Part shown: piece by piece, positions 17,169 through 25,488 of the stretch
Numbering within the stretch: position 1 is the stretch's first letter
Layout of the letters: every line of letters starts with the position of its first letter
Assembly (NCBI RefSeq): GCF_016185115.1
Contig: NZ_JACPOF010000021.1
Span: 186,001-250,000, forward strand
Origin: Polaromonas sp.
Lineage (GTDB): Bacteria > Pseudomonadota > Gammaproteobacteria > Burkholderiales > Burkholderiaceae_C
Direction of reading: 5' to 3'
Length of the DNA: 64,000 bases
Translations under genes and position numbers: made by a program
Notes under the pieces: generated by a model
Told to the model about the DNA's origin: nothing
Databases searched by the model: none
Seen by the model: only the letters and a program-made list of their open reading frames with translations

Positions 17169-18206
17169 ATGAAGCCAATGCAATGGCGTCTGAGGAAAAA
17201 ACGCGTGCCCGCCGATGTACTGTTTCCGGGTTTCTGGACAGCCGCCGGAAGACCCCTCTTGGCGGCAGCCCTGCTGGCCGTTTGCCTGGCACCTGCCGCG
17301 CAGGCCCAGACGGCCACCTGGCCTGCCAAACCCATCAAGATCGTCGTGCCCTACCCGCCGGGCAGCAGCCCCGACCTCATGGGCCGGCTGCTGGCGCAGA
17401 GCTTCCAGGCCACGCTGAAACAGACGGTGGTGGTCGACAACAAGGCCGGCGCACTGGGCATCATTGGCACGCAGGAGGTCGCGCGCAGTGCGCCTGACGG
17501 CTACACACTGTTGCTGACCACCAATACCACGCAGGCCGCCAATGTCGCGCTGGTGAAAGACCTGCAGTACGACCCCATCAAGGACTTCGCTGCCATCAGC
17601 CTGCTGGCTACCGCACCCATGATGCTGCTGGTGCCCGCTGATTCGCCCATCAGGAATGTTGATGAACTGGTGCGCCAGGGTCGCGCGGCAGGCAAGGGCC
17701 TGTCTGCCGGTTATGGCTCGGCTGCGTCGCAGGTCTCAACGGCCAAGCTGCGTTTTGCGGGCAAGCTCAACATCGTAGATGTGCCGTACAAGGGCATACC
17801 GCTGGCGGTCAATGACATGCTGGGCGGGCAACTGGCCTTCACCTTTGCAGACCTGCCGCTGGCGCTTCCCCTGCTGCGATCAGGTCGCGCAAAAGGGCTG
17901 GGCGTGACATCGCTGCAGCGCGTCGCAGCAGATCCGCAGATACCTGCGCTGGCTGAAACCTTTCCCGGCTTTGAGGTCACAGGCTGGCAGGGCCTGGTTG
18001 CGCCTGCAGGCACACCCGATGCCGTGATTGAAAAGCTGCATGATGCCGTGAAGAAGGCGCTGGCCGAACCGCAAAACGTCGAACGCATGAAAAGCCTGAG
18101 CTTCACGCCCTCCACGTTCACGGCAAAGCAGTTCTCCGGCTTTATCGTGCAGGAAGTGGCCAAGTGGAAGGAAGACGCCAAACAGGCCGGCATGACGCCG
18201 CAATAA
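17169..18206 (+). CDS. Bug-family (tripartite tricarboxylate transporter) substrate-binding protein
   Basis: A 345-residue periplasmic binding protein of the TctC/Bug family (PF03401). It has a long signal peptide ending AQAQ, then ATWPAKPIKIVVPYPPGSSP, VVVDNKAGALGIIGTQEVAR and SAPDGYTLLL. These are the standard beta1 and ligand-loop motifs. GGAG about 8 nt upstream of 17169 supports the start. No TctA/TctB membrane genes are nearby, which is normal for the expanded Bug family in Burkholderiales. It is followed after 4 bp by a SnoaL-like gene, suggesting cotranscription. Ligand unknown, probably a carboxylate. Confidence 0.9.
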   Translation: MKPMQWRLRKKRVPADVLFPGFWTAAGRPLLAAALLAVCLAPAAQAQTATWPAKPIKIVVPYPPGSSPDLMGRLLAQSFQATLKQTVVVDNKAGALGIIGTQEVARSAPDGYTLLLTTNTTQAANVALVKDLQYDPIKDFAAISLLATAPMMLLVPADSPIRNVDELVRQGRAAGKGLSAGYGSAASQVSTAKLRFAGKLNIVDVPYKGIPLAVNDMLGGQLAFTFADLPLALPLLRSGRAKGLGVTSLQRVAADPQIPALAETFPGFEVTGWQGLVAPAGTPDAVIEKLHDAVKKALAEPQNVERMKSLSFTPSTFTAKQFSGFIVQEVAKWKEDAKQAGMTPQ

Positions 18207-18210
18207 AGAC

Positions 18211-18681
18211 ATGGCGTTTGTTGCTTCAGAAACCTTCAGCTTCGGCACCTGGATGGCCGTACACGAGACCGTGCAGGCCTATGCGAATGCGCTCGACCAT
18301 GGCGACATCGACGGCATCCTCGCGTGTTTCGATGCCAGCGCCGAGTGGCACTATTCCCCGACGGCCATGCGCCGCGGCCACGACGAGATACGCGCATTTT
18401 TTGAAGAGCGCATGAGCGTCTGGGCGCGCACCAGCCATGCCGTCTGCAGCCCGGTGCTCACGCCCGGCAGCCGGCCGGGCGAAGTGCGGTCTTCGGCCTA
18501 CTTCAACTCAGAGCACATCCTGCAGGACGGTTCGCGTTACCGCGGCTGCGGACGTTATGTAGACAACATCGATCTGTCGGGCGAGCGCCCGCTCATCACT
18601 CGCCGGCAGGTGCTGGCCCATATCCTCGAAGGTTCGAACCGCGTCTACAACTATCTGCCGCGACTCGTGCCTGCTTCCTGA
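18211..18681 (+). CDS. SnoaL-like (NTF2-fold) protein, first of a tandem pair
   Basis: A 156-residue protein with an NTF2-like pattern: an N-terminal helix (QAYANALDHGDIDGILACFD), ASAEWHYSPTAMRRGHDEIR with AFFEERM, and a series of beta strands ending ITRRQVLAHILEGSNRVYNY. The cone-shaped fold houses many hydratases, isomerases, cyclases and binding proteins. It is clearly paralogous to the next gene (same length, shared motifs HDEIRAFFEER, WARTSH and NRVYN-LPR). It lies 4 bp after a Bug binding-protein gene. Biochemical activity is unknown. Confidence 0.8.
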   Translation: MAFVASETFSFGTWMAVHETVQAYANALDHGDIDGILACFDASAEWHYSPTAMRRGHDEIRAFFEERMSVWARTSHAVCSPVLTPGSRPGEVRSSAYFNSEHILQDGSRYRGCGRYVDNIDLSGERPLITRRQVLAHILEGSNRVYNYLPRLVPAS

Positions 18682-18710
18682 AATCCAACCACTCACCTGA
18701 AAGAAAATCC

Positions 18711-19181
18711 ATGCCTTCCAGCTCCAGCAAGTTCACCTTTGACACCTGGTACCGCGTCAACGAAGCGCTGCAGGGTTATGCCGATGCGCTGGACCGCGCC
18801 GACATGGACAAGCTGCTCTCGTGGTTCGATGAAAAAGCCAAATGGCTGTATTCACCCACCGCCATGCACCAGGGCCATGACCAGATACGCGCATTTTTTG
18901 AAGAGCGTCTCGGCAAGTTTGCGCGCACCAGTCACAACGTCTGCCCGCCCGTTCTCAAGGCCGGGCCTGAAGAAGGCGTGGTCGAATCCACCGCCTATTT
19001 CACCGCTGAGCACCTGCTGTTTGACGGTTCGCGCTACCGGGTCAACGGGCGTTATGTAGACCTTGTAAAAGTCAGCGGCGAGCGCGGCAGCATCCTGCAG
19101 CGATCAGTGGTTGCCCATGTCACCGAGGGCACAGACCGCGTCTACAACATGCTGCCGCGCAAGGTCTGGCAGCCGAAGTAG
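18711..19181 (+). CDS. SnoaL-like (NTF2-fold) protein, second of a tandem pair
   Basis: A 156-residue paralog of the preceding protein. Matching blocks are FTFDTWYRVNEALQGYADAL, WLYSPTAMHQGHDQIRAFFE, FARTSHNVCPPVL, DGSRYRVNGRYVDLVKVSGE and a shared end (TDRVYNMLPRK). Conservation of Tyr, His and Asp/Arg positions facing the cone suggests both bind similar ligands. It is separated from its partner by 29 bp and from the next Bug protein by 35 bp. A two-subunit (heteromeric) enzyme is one possible reading of the tandem arrangement; no known family assignment is specific enough to name a reaction. Confidence 0.8.
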   Translation: MPSSSSKFTFDTWYRVNEALQGYADALDRADMDKLLSWFDEKAKWLYSPTAMHQGHDQIRAFFEERLGKFARTSHNVCPPVLKAGPEEGVVESTAYFTAEHLLFDGSRYRVNGRYVDLVKVSGERGSILQRSVVAHVTEGTDRVYNMLPRKVWQPK

Positions 19182-19216
19182 GCAGTCGTCGAATCCCACC
19201 TCTTGAAAGCCCGGCC

Positions 19217-20197
19217 ATGAACAAGAAATCCGTGAATGTTTTGTTCAGCGCTGCTGCGCTGATGCTGACGGCGTTTGCCGTATCGCCGGCGCGTGCCGAC
19301 TTTCCCGAGCGCCCGGTGCGCTTCATCGTGCCCGCCACGGCGGGCGGCACGGCCGACATCCTGGCGCGCCTGCTGGCGCAGAAGCTGGGCGATGTATGGG
19401 GCAAGCCGCTCATCGTTGACAACAAGCCCGGCGGTCCGGGCGTGGTGGCCGACGAAACGCTGGCCCGTTCAAAACCCGACGGCTACACCATGGGCCTGGC
19501 GACCAGCAGCCGTGCCATTGCACCGCTGGTCCTCAAGGGCCTGAGCTACGACGTGAAGAAAGATTTCGCCGCAGTGGCAACGGTGGCCACCTCGCCCGGC
19601 CTGCTGGTGGTGAACAGTTCTGCACTCGATGTCAAAACAGCGAAAGAAGCTTTTGACCTCGCAAAGGCCAGCCCCAACAAATACAACTACGCCTCACCCG
19701 TCGCGCTGACCAATGGGCACCGCAGCATGGAACTGCTCAAGCGCGCCTCCGGTGCCCAGATCCAGCACGTGCCCTACAGGGGCGGCGCGCAGGCTGTGAC
19801 GGATCTGGTCGGCGGGCAGGTGCAGTTCCTCGTCATCTCCATCCCCACCATCATCGGCCAGGTCAAGGCCGGCAAGGTGCGCGCACTGGGTGTCACCACA
19901 TTGCAGCGCTTTGAAGGCATGCCCGATGTGCCCACGCTGGCAGAAACCGGCTTTCCCGGTTTTGAGTCGCAGGAGTGGTATGGCATTTACATGCCGGTGG
20001 GCGTTCCGGCGGCCATCATTGACAAGGTGGCGGCGGACGTACAGCGCATCCTGCGCAGTCCTGATGTGCGCGAGCGTTTTATCGCGCTGGGTGCGGTTCC
20101 CGCGCCGGGCGGGCCTGCCGATCTCGACCGTATGTTCCAGAAAGAATCGGACCTGTGGACCCGGCTGGTTGGTGAGATCAAGCTGCAGGCGGACTGA
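19217..20197 (+). CDS. Bug-family (tripartite tricarboxylate transporter) substrate-binding protein
   Basis: A 326-residue periplasmic binding protein: signal peptide ending SPARA-D, then FPERPVRFIVPATAGGTADI, PLIVDNKPGGPGVVADETLA and SKPDGYTMGLATSSRA. These are the Bug-family beta1 and loop motifs. It is the last gene of the Bug-SnoaL-SnoaL-Bug group, all on one strand with short gaps, so the two binding proteins may capture chemically related compounds. It is only moderately similar to the first Bug protein of the group, so this is not a recent duplication. Confidence 0.9.
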   Translation: MNKKSVNVLFSAAALMLTAFAVSPARADFPERPVRFIVPATAGGTADILARLLAQKLGDVWGKPLIVDNKPGGPGVVADETLARSKPDGYTMGLATSSRAIAPLVLKGLSYDVKKDFAAVATVATSPGLLVVNSSALDVKTAKEAFDLAKASPNKYNYASPVALTNGHRSMELLKRASGAQIQHVPYRGGAQAVTDLVGGQVQFLVISIPTIIGQVKAGKVRALGVTTLQRFEGMPDVPTLAETGFPGFESQEWYGIYMPVGVPAAIIDKVAADVQRILRSPDVRERFIALGAVPAPGGPADLDRMFQKESDLWTRLVGEIKLQAD

Positions 20198-20204
20198 GCC
20201 CCTG

Positions 20205-20219
20205 TTAAGAAAGTCTTAA
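20205..20219. promoter_or_regulatory. Palindromic TTAA half-sites upstream of the SHP cytochrome operon
   Basis: TTAAGAAAGTCTTAA is a palindrome whose TTAA steps are 11 bp apart, one helical turn, like the sites of PmrA/QseB-class OmpR regulators. It lies 36 bp before the SHP start. The operon is followed by a QseB/QseC-like pair, making that regulator a candidate binder. Only motif resemblance supports this. Confidence 0.35.
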
Positions 20220-20255
20220 TTTGCGCTGCCTACCATGGCTATCCATGGAGGTGCC

Positions 20256-20657
20256 ATGCATATTTCGTCTCACTTTTTCCGCGCGCTGATCGTCGTCAGT
20301 GCAGCCCTCGGCCCGTTTGCCCACGCCATCACACCGGCAGAGCAGCTTGCCGCGTACACCGCACAGGCCGGTGCGCCCGCGCAGGCTGCACGCGGGCAGC
20401 AACTCTTCAACGCCAGGCATGGCAAGGAGTGGAGTTGTGCCTCCTGCCACACAGGCATGCCTACGGTGGACGGCAAGCACGCCAGCACCGGCAAAACCAT
20501 CGGCCCCCTGGCGCCTGCCTTTAACCCGGAGCGTTTTACGGACACCGCAAAGTCCGACAAATGGTTCCGGCGCAACTGCAATGACGTGATGGGCCGTGAA
20601 TGCACGGCTGCCGAAAAAGCCGATGTGCTGGCCTGGCTGCTGACGCTCAAGCGCTGA
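20256..20657 (+). CDS. shp: SHP-type oxygen-binding cytochrome c (DUF1924)
   Basis: A 133-residue exported monoheme cytochrome: signal peptide ending AHA, heme site CASCH in GKEWSCASCHTGMPTVDG, and a C-terminal block WFRRNCNDVMGRECTAAEKA. In Rhodobacter SHP, the founding member of DUF1924, an asparagine is the exchangeable axial heme ligand next to a disulphide, allowing O2 or NO binding. The RNCND...C pattern fits this. The start at 20256 has GGAGG at 20247-20251. It is followed by a diheme cytochrome and cytochrome b561, the same trio known from Rhodobacter. Confidence 0.82.
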   Translation: MHISSHFFRALIVVSAALGPFAHAITPAEQLAAYTAQAGAPAQAARGQQLFNARHGKEWSCASCHTGMPTVDGKHASTGKTIGPLAPAFNPERFTDTAKSDKWFRRNCNDVMGRECTAAEKADVLAWLLTLKR

Positions 20658-20683
20658 TCTACAACTCTTACCGAAAGACAGCC

Positions 20684-21163
20684 ATGTCACTTTTGCAATC
20701 CAGTCTCTTCGCCGGCGTGTTCACCGGCTTTGCGGTCATCTCCGGCCTTGCCCTGGCGGATGGCCCTGCCAACACCGTGCCGCTGTTGCCCAAATACAAG
20801 CAGGAGTGCGCTGCCTGCCATACGCCTTACCCGGCGGGCATGCTTCCTGCGGGCTCATGGAAACGGGTGATGGCCGGTCTGAACAAACACTACGGCACCG
20901 ATGCGTCGATGGATGAAGCCAGTGTGCGCGAGATCAGTGCCTGGCTGGGCGCGAACGCCGGTACCTACAAGCGCGTGAGCGAGGAACCGCCGCAGGACCG
21001 CATCACCCAGTCAGCCTGGTTTTTGCGCAAGCACAATGCGCGTGAAGTAGCACCCGAGGTGTGGAAGCGTGCGTCTGTGGGCAGTGCCTCCAACTGCGTG
21101 GCCTGCCACACGAATGCGGCGCAGGGCAATTTCAACGAGCGCGACATCCGGATCCCGAAGTAA
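20684..21163 (+). CDS. dhc: Diheme cytochrome c (DHC)
   Basis: A 159-residue exported cytochrome with two CXXCH heme sites, ECAACHTPYPAG near residue 46 and NCVACHTNAAQG near 140. It starts with a signal peptide (MSLLQSSLFAGVFTGFAVIS). In Rhodobacter, DHC is the electron donor to SHP, linking it to a membrane cytochrome b. Here the same order (SHP, DHC, b561) is kept with gaps of 26 and 4 bp. The start at 20684 is chosen because the upstream open frame overlaps shp and has no signal peptide. Confidence 0.88.
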   Translation: MSLLQSSLFAGVFTGFAVISGLALADGPANTVPLLPKYKQECAACHTPYPAGMLPAGSWKRVMAGLNKHYGTDASMDEASVREISAWLGANAGTYKRVSEEPPQDRITQSAWFLRKHNAREVAPEVWKRASVGSASNCVACHTNAAQGNFNERDIRIPK

Positions 21164-21167
21164 CAAC

Positions 21168-21860
21168 ATGGCCAATACCGATAAAAAAATCCTGGTGTGG
21201 GATGCACCCGTGCGCGTTTTTCACTGGCTGATGGTGCTGAGTTTTGCCGGTGCCTGGCTGACGGCTGAAAGCGAACGCTCGCGCCTCATTCATGTGACGC
21301 TGGGCTACACCCTGGGCGGCCTGGTGGCGTTTCGTATCCTCTGGGGGCTGGTGGGTACGCGTTATGCGCGGTTTACAGAGTTTGTGCGTGGCCCGGCTGC
21401 CATCAGGGGTTACCTGACGCACATGCTGCGGCTTGCAGGCCATGTGTTTGCGCCGCGCGCTGATTCCGCGCGTCAGCAGGCGGGCGCTGTCCACACGGCC
21501 CAGCCAGAGCACCATGTGGGTCACAACCCGGCTGGTGCCGTGGCGATAGTGTTGTTGCTGCTCTCCAGCGTGCTTATTGTTGCAACCGGCTGGGCCACCT
21601 ACAACGACATCGGGGGCAACTGGATTGCCGAATTGCATGAAGGTGCTTCGTCGTTCATGCTGGCTTTGGTGTTTGTGCATGTCGCGGGTGTGGCGCTGGC
21701 GAGCTGGCTGCACCGTGAAAACCTGGTGCGCGCCATGCTCGACGGCAAAAAAGACGGCGTGGCCCATCAGGGCATTCGCCGCAGCTGGTCCGTGCTGGCG
21801 GTCATCATGCTGCTGGCAGTCATCGGTTTCTGGTGGCTGCAGTGGCGTGGTGCCGCTTGA
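21168..21860 (+). CDS. Cytochrome b561-type membrane protein
   Basis: A 230-residue protein with four to five hydrophobic segments and membrane-facing histidines: VWDAPVRVFHWLMVLSFAGA, RLIHVTLGYTLGGLVAFRIL, WIAELHEGASSFMLALVFVH. It belongs to the prokaryotic cytochrome b561/Ni-Fe hydrogenase b-subunit family and should carry quinol electrons to the periplasmic diheme cytochrome encoded just upstream. The start MANTDKKILV (21168) comes 4 bp after the dhc stop. Cotranscription with shp and dhc is very likely. Confidence 0.9.
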   Translation: MANTDKKILVWDAPVRVFHWLMVLSFAGAWLTAESERSRLIHVTLGYTLGGLVAFRILWGLVGTRYARFTEFVRGPAAIRGYLTHMLRLAGHVFAPRADSARQQAGAVHTAQPEHHVGHNPAGAVAIVLLLLSSVLIVATGWATYNDIGGNWIAELHEGASSFMLALVFVHVAGVALASWLHRENLVRAMLDGKKDGVAHQGIRRSWSVLAVIMLLAVIGFWWLQWRGAA

Positions 21861-21964
21861 CGGCAGGCCGCACAATACGAGGCCTGGCAGGACTTCGGCG
21901 AAAACATCGCCGGTGCCGGCCATGGCCCCGGCAAAAAACAATGTACTGACACAGGCACGCATCC

Positions 21965-22633
21965 ATGCGCGTACTACTTGCTGAAGACGATCCGATTCTT
22001 GGCGACGGCCTGCAGGCCGGGCTTCGCCAGTTGGGTTTTCAGGTCGACTGGGTGCGTGACGGCCTGGCTGCAACGCGCGAGCTGGCTGGCGGCGCCTATG
22101 CCGCTGCGGTGCTGGACCTCGGTCTTCCCCTCCGGGATGGCCTGGATGTGCTTCGCGCCACACGCTCCCGCAACATCAACACCCCCGTGCTGGTGCTGAC
22201 CGCACGCGACGCCGTGCCGGACCGCATCACAGGCCTTAACCTGGGCGCAGATGACTACGTCGTCAAACCGGTGGACCTGCATGAACTGGCCGCGCGCCTG
22301 CGTTCGCTCGTGCGCCGTGCGAATGGGCAGTCGCAGGGCATCCTGCATTGCGGCGCTGTGTCGCTGGACCCGTCAGCGCGCCAGGTGCTTCATGACGGCA
22401 GGGCTGTAGCCTTGTCGTTGCGCGAGTTCGACCTGCTGCACGCGCTCATGCTGCACCCGGGCCGCGTCATGTCGCGGGAGCAGCTTGAGCAGCAGCTTTA
22501 CAGCTGGGGTTATGAGGTCGACAGCAACGCCGTCGAGGTGCACATCCACCACCTTCGCCGCAAGCTGTACCCTGGCCTGATCCAGACCGTGCGCGGCGTT
22601 GGATACATCATGCCGAAGGAGGTCATTGCGTGA
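21965..22633 (+). CDS. OmpR-family response regulator (QseB-like)
   Basis: A 222-residue two-component regulator. The receiver domain begins MRVLLAEDDPILGDGL, with phosphoacceptor Asp in AAVLDLGLPLRDGLDVL and Lys in DDYVVKPVDLHEL. The winged-helix domain includes LSLREFDLLHALMLHPGRVM and VEVHIHHLRRKLYPGLIQTV. It lies about 100 bp after the cytochrome b561 gene and overlaps the kinase gene by 4 bp. By neighbourhood it should regulate the SHP redox operon. Similarity to the QseB/PmrA subgroup is by overall sequence impression. Confidence 0.92.
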   Translation: MRVLLAEDDPILGDGLQAGLRQLGFQVDWVRDGLAATRELAGGAYAAAVLDLGLPLRDGLDVLRATRSRNINTPVLVLTARDAVPDRITGLNLGADDYVVKPVDLHELAARLRSLVRRANGQSQGILHCGAVSLDPSARQVLHDGRAVALSLREFDLLHALMLHPGRVMSREQLEQQLYSWGYEVDSNAVEVHIHHLRRKLYPGLIQTVRGVGYIMPKEVIA

Positions 22634-23988
22634 CACTCACGGTGCCGCACCAGTGGTCGTTGCAGCGCCGTCTGCTGATGCTGGTGCTTGGCATGGTGGC
22701 CGCCTTGTGGGTGGTTGCAGCAGGCGTGACCTGGTATGACGCCCGCCATGAACTTGACGAACTGCTTGACGGCCACCTCGCGCAGGCAGCCGCCCTGCTG
22801 ATCGTGCAGCAGGCCACCGAAGGGAGTGACGACGGCATTGCAGATGCGCCATCGCTGCACAAATATGCGCCGCGTGTGGCGTTTCAGGTATTTCACGAAG
22901 GGCGGCTGGTCATGCGCTCTGCCAACACGCAGGCCGTGCCCATGTCGCCCGTGAGCGCCGGCTTTGCCACCGTCACCCTGGCCGACGGCCAGGACTGGCG
23001 CGTCTTTGGCGCGAGGGGCGCACACAATGATGTGCAGGTGTATGTCGGTGAGCAGACAGCCGCGCGTCACGAAGTCATGCGCGCCATCCTGCGCAGCGTT
23101 CTCTGGCCGTTGATGGTCGCCTTGCCCCTGCTGGCGCTGGCTGTCTGGTGGGCGGTGCGCCGTGGGCTGCTGCCCCTGTGGCAACTGGGGGATGCGCTGG
23201 GTCAGCGGCAGGCCAGTGACCTTGAGCCCGTGGTGCTGGCCCACATGCCGTCTGAAATGCAGGCGCCCGTCAAGGCGCTCAACGACCTTTTCGCGCGTGT
23301 GGCGCGCATGGTGGAGTCCGAGCGCCGCTTCACTGCTGATGCCGCGCATGAACTGCGCACCCCGATAGCTGCCATTCGTGCCCAGGCCCAGGTCGCGCTA
23401 GGCGCCGGCACGGACACCGCGCAGCGTGAGCATGCGCTGCGGTTCACGCTGGCGGGCTGCGACCGTGCCACCAGGCTTGTAGAGCAATTACTGACGCTGG
23501 CGCGTGTAGAGGCTGCACCTGCGGCGAATGCATCGGCACTCGACATGGCCGAACTGGTGCGCCGCGTGGCAGCCGACCTGGCGCCGGACGCACTGGCACG
23601 CAAGCAGCATCTCGAGCTTGATGCCGCGGACGGCTGCATCCTCATGGGCGACGAGGTGCTGACAGCTGTGCTGGTGCGCAATTTGCTGGACAACGCCATT
23701 CGCTACAGTCCCTTGCAGGGGACTGTCCGCGTGCACGTGGCCACCGGGGACGGGTCGCTGTCACTGCGCGTGGAAGACAGCGGCCCCGGCCTGGATGATG
23801 AAGCCTTGAGCCGCCTGGGCGAGCGGTTTTACCGCCAGCCTGGCCAGGACCAGCCAGGCAGCGGCCTGGGCTGGTCAATAGTAAAAAGAATCGCGGCGGT
23901 CACCGGCGCAGAGCTGGAGTCTGGCCGTTCCCCCGAGCTTGGCGGGCTGGCCGTGAATGTGCGCTGGCCAGTGGCTACCAGGCCATGA
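22630..23988 (+). CDS. Sensor histidine kinase (QseC-like)
   Basis: A 452-residue inner-membrane kinase starting with GTG inside the regulator stop codon (GTGA). It has one N-terminal membrane helix (LLMLVLGMVAALWVVAAGVT), a periplasmic sensor segment of about 130 residues, and a second helix (LWPLMVALPLLALAVWWAV). HisKA follows with the phosphoacceptor His in FTADAAHELRTPIAAIRAQA. The ATPase has N box NLLDNAIRYSP, G1 VEDSGPGLDDEA and G2 GSGLGWSIVKRI. What it senses is unknown; oxygen, NO or redox state would suit the neighbours. Confidence 0.92.
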   Translation: MTLTVPHQWSLQRRLLMLVLGMVAALWVVAAGVTWYDARHELDELLDGHLAQAAALLIVQQATEGSDDGIADAPSLHKYAPRVAFQVFHEGRLVMRSANTQAVPMSPVSAGFATVTLADGQDWRVFGARGAHNDVQVYVGEQTAARHEVMRAILRSVLWPLMVALPLLALAVWWAVRRGLLPLWQLGDALGQRQASDLEPVVLAHMPSEMQAPVKALNDLFARVARMVESERRFTADAAHELRTPIAAIRAQAQVALGAGTDTAQREHALRFTLAGCDRATRLVEQLLTLARVEAAPAANASALDMAELVRRVAADLAPDALARKQHLELDAADGCILMGDEVLTAVLVRNLLDNAIRYSPLQGTVRVHVATGDGSLSLRVEDSGPGLDDEALSRLGERFYRQPGQDQPGSGLGWSIVKRIAAVTGAELESGRSPELGGLAVNVRWPVATRP

Positions 23989-24012
23989 ATGGAATTTTTG
24001 AAGGTTGAAACC

Positions 24013-24420
24013 ATGAACTCCACCCGACTTGCGTGCCTTCCCTTTCTTGCACTGGCGCTGACCCAGCTTCAGACGGCGGGCGCGCAAACCCTTCTGACCG
24101 GCGAGCAGGTCTACAAACAGACCTGTGCGGCCTGCCACGGCAGCGGTGTGGCGGATGCCCCCCAGTTTGGCGACCGCAAAAAATGGAAACCCCTGATCGC
24201 CGAAGGCCAACACGTGCTCACCGCCCATGCCTGGGTGGGGGTGCGAGGCATGCCGTCCAAAGGTGGCCGTGCCGATTTGTCGCTTGAAGAGTTCGCCCGC
24301 GCCGTGGCATTCATGTCACGCGAGGCGGGCGGAAAGTGGCAGGACCCGGACCCCAAAATGATGGAGAAAATCCGGCATGAAGAAAAGCGCCGGATCGCGA
24401 GCGTCAATCACAAGAAGTGA
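24013..24420 (+). CDS. Cytochrome c (c5-like), exported monoheme
   Basis: A 135-residue protein with a signal peptide (MNSTRLACLPFLALALTQLQ, cleavage after GAQ) and one heme site in YKQTCAACHGSGVADAPQFG. A methionine in VGVRGMPSKGGRADLS is the likely sixth ligand, as in cytochrome c5-type class I cytochromes. A weak GAAGG precedes 24013, better than the upstream ATG at 23989 that abuts the kinase stop. It closes the redox and two-component cluster and may be another periplasmic electron carrier for it. Confidence 0.86.
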   Translation: MNSTRLACLPFLALALTQLQTAGAQTLLTGEQVYKQTCAACHGSGVADAPQFGDRKKWKPLIAEGQHVLTAHAWVGVRGMPSKGGRADLSLEEFARAVAFMSREAGGKWQDPDPKMMEKIRHEEKRRIASVNHKK

Positions 24421-24557
24421 CATGCCCAACCACAGGCGTTTGTGCTTGTGCCCGGCGGGGGTGCGTGAAGGCGGTTTTTCCTACAGCTGGCCTGCCCGCG
24501 TGCGGTTAACTTCAATCCTGTCACCACAACATCGCTTGCCGCAGGAGCCAACTTTCC

Positions 24558-25193
24558 ATGCTTGAAAACCTTCCCGATGCCCTTGGCCATGCACTGCGCG
24601 ACCTGCGTGCCGGCATGGACGAGCTTGCCTTCAACACGGCCGGGCTGCGCAGCGGTATGGCGGCCATCACGGTCACCAGCCTGGCATTTGTTGACCACGG
24701 ACCGGTTCCCGCACGTTACACCGCCGATGGCGAAGGCCTGTCACCACCGCTGCAGTGGGGCGGCGTGCCGGCAGGCACCGAGTCGGTGGTGCTGATTGTT
24801 GAAGACGCCGACGCCCCCACGCCGCGCCCGCTGGTGCATGCCATCGTGGTAGATCTGCCCGCGGGTGACGGCGGCCTGCCCGAAGGCGCGCTCAGAAGCC
24901 CCGACCACGAAGGCCAGGAGGTGCATGAGGGCCGCAACTCCTACCTGATGGCCGGCTGGCTACCACCCGACCCGCCGCCCGGCCACGGCAAGCACCGATA
25001 TGCCTTCCAGGTGTTTGCGCTGGGCGCCATAGGCGTGGGCGAGGAATTCGGCGACACCCCCGGCCGCGACGCCCTGATGTACGCCATACGCGAGCGCGCC
25101 ATTGCCAGCGGCCTGTTGATCGGCACCTATGAGCGGCCGGACACGTCCATCCCCATGGACAAGCTGGTGCCTGTGATACCTGCTGGCGCCTGA
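24558..25193 (+). CDS. YbhB/YbcL-type PEBP (Raf kinase inhibitor-like) protein
   Basis: A 211-residue phosphatidylethanolamine-binding-protein family member. The core starts around residue 35 (ITVTSLAFVDHGPVPARYTA) and shows SPPLQWGGVPAGTESVVLIV, EDADAPTPRPLVHAIVV and HRYAFQVFAL. An N-terminal extension of about 34 residues has no obvious signal peptide; AGGAG upstream of 24558 supports this long form. The role of bacterial members is unclear. It is isolated between the redox cluster and a composite repeat. Confidence 0.88.
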   Translation: MLENLPDALGHALRDLRAGMDELAFNTAGLRSGMAAITVTSLAFVDHGPVPARYTADGEGLSPPLQWGGVPAGTESVVLIVEDADAPTPRPLVHAIVVDLPAGDGGLPEGALRSPDHEGQEVHEGRNSYLMAGWLPPDPPPGHGKHRYAFQVFALGAIGVGEEFGDTPGRDALMYAIRERAIASGLLIGTYERPDTSIPMDKLVPVIPAGA

Positions 25194-25214
25194 TTAGCGA
25201 CAGAAGTGAGTAAA

Positions 25215-25393
25215 TTTGCTATAAATTTAGTAGCTGTTCACGTGCGTATTTATTGGCCTGCAGCCCGATTTGATGCCTGAAAATCAGCTTTTTGGGCTGT
25301 TTTTTTCATTTTTTAGCGCCCGCACGGCTTTTGGAGGACGAAAAGTTAATACCTATATTAACTTTTCATAATTTTTAACGTACACATTAAAAA
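25215..25393 (+). repeat. Composite palindromic intergenic repeat, copy 2
   Basis: A 179-bp copy of the unit at 7184: GCTATAAATTTAGTAGC, then CACGTGCGTATTTATTGGCC, GATTTGATGCCTGAAAA, the AAAAGTTAATA/TATTAACTTTT palindrome and a degenerate TTTTTAACGTACACATTAAA. It lies 22 bp after the PEBP gene and nearly fills the gap to the next gene. Most of the 295-bp gap is this repeat. Confidence 0.85.
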
Positions 25394-25488
25394 TATGCCG
25401 TAAAGCGCAAAAAATCTTTTAATGCGCATGGCCTCTATCTAAGCGTTGCCCACAAGTCTGGCTATTTCGGTGCTGCGAAAATAGCCCC

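Noticed and set aside
21861-21964. Terminator between cytochrome b561 and the response regulator
   Set aside because: A G+C-rich hairpin and a run of A on the plus strand are present, but no T-run follows, so cotranscription cannot be excluded.
22510-23349. Antisense open frame opposite the QseC-like kinase
   Set aside because: Shadow of a G+C-rich gene; no start signal or family similarity.
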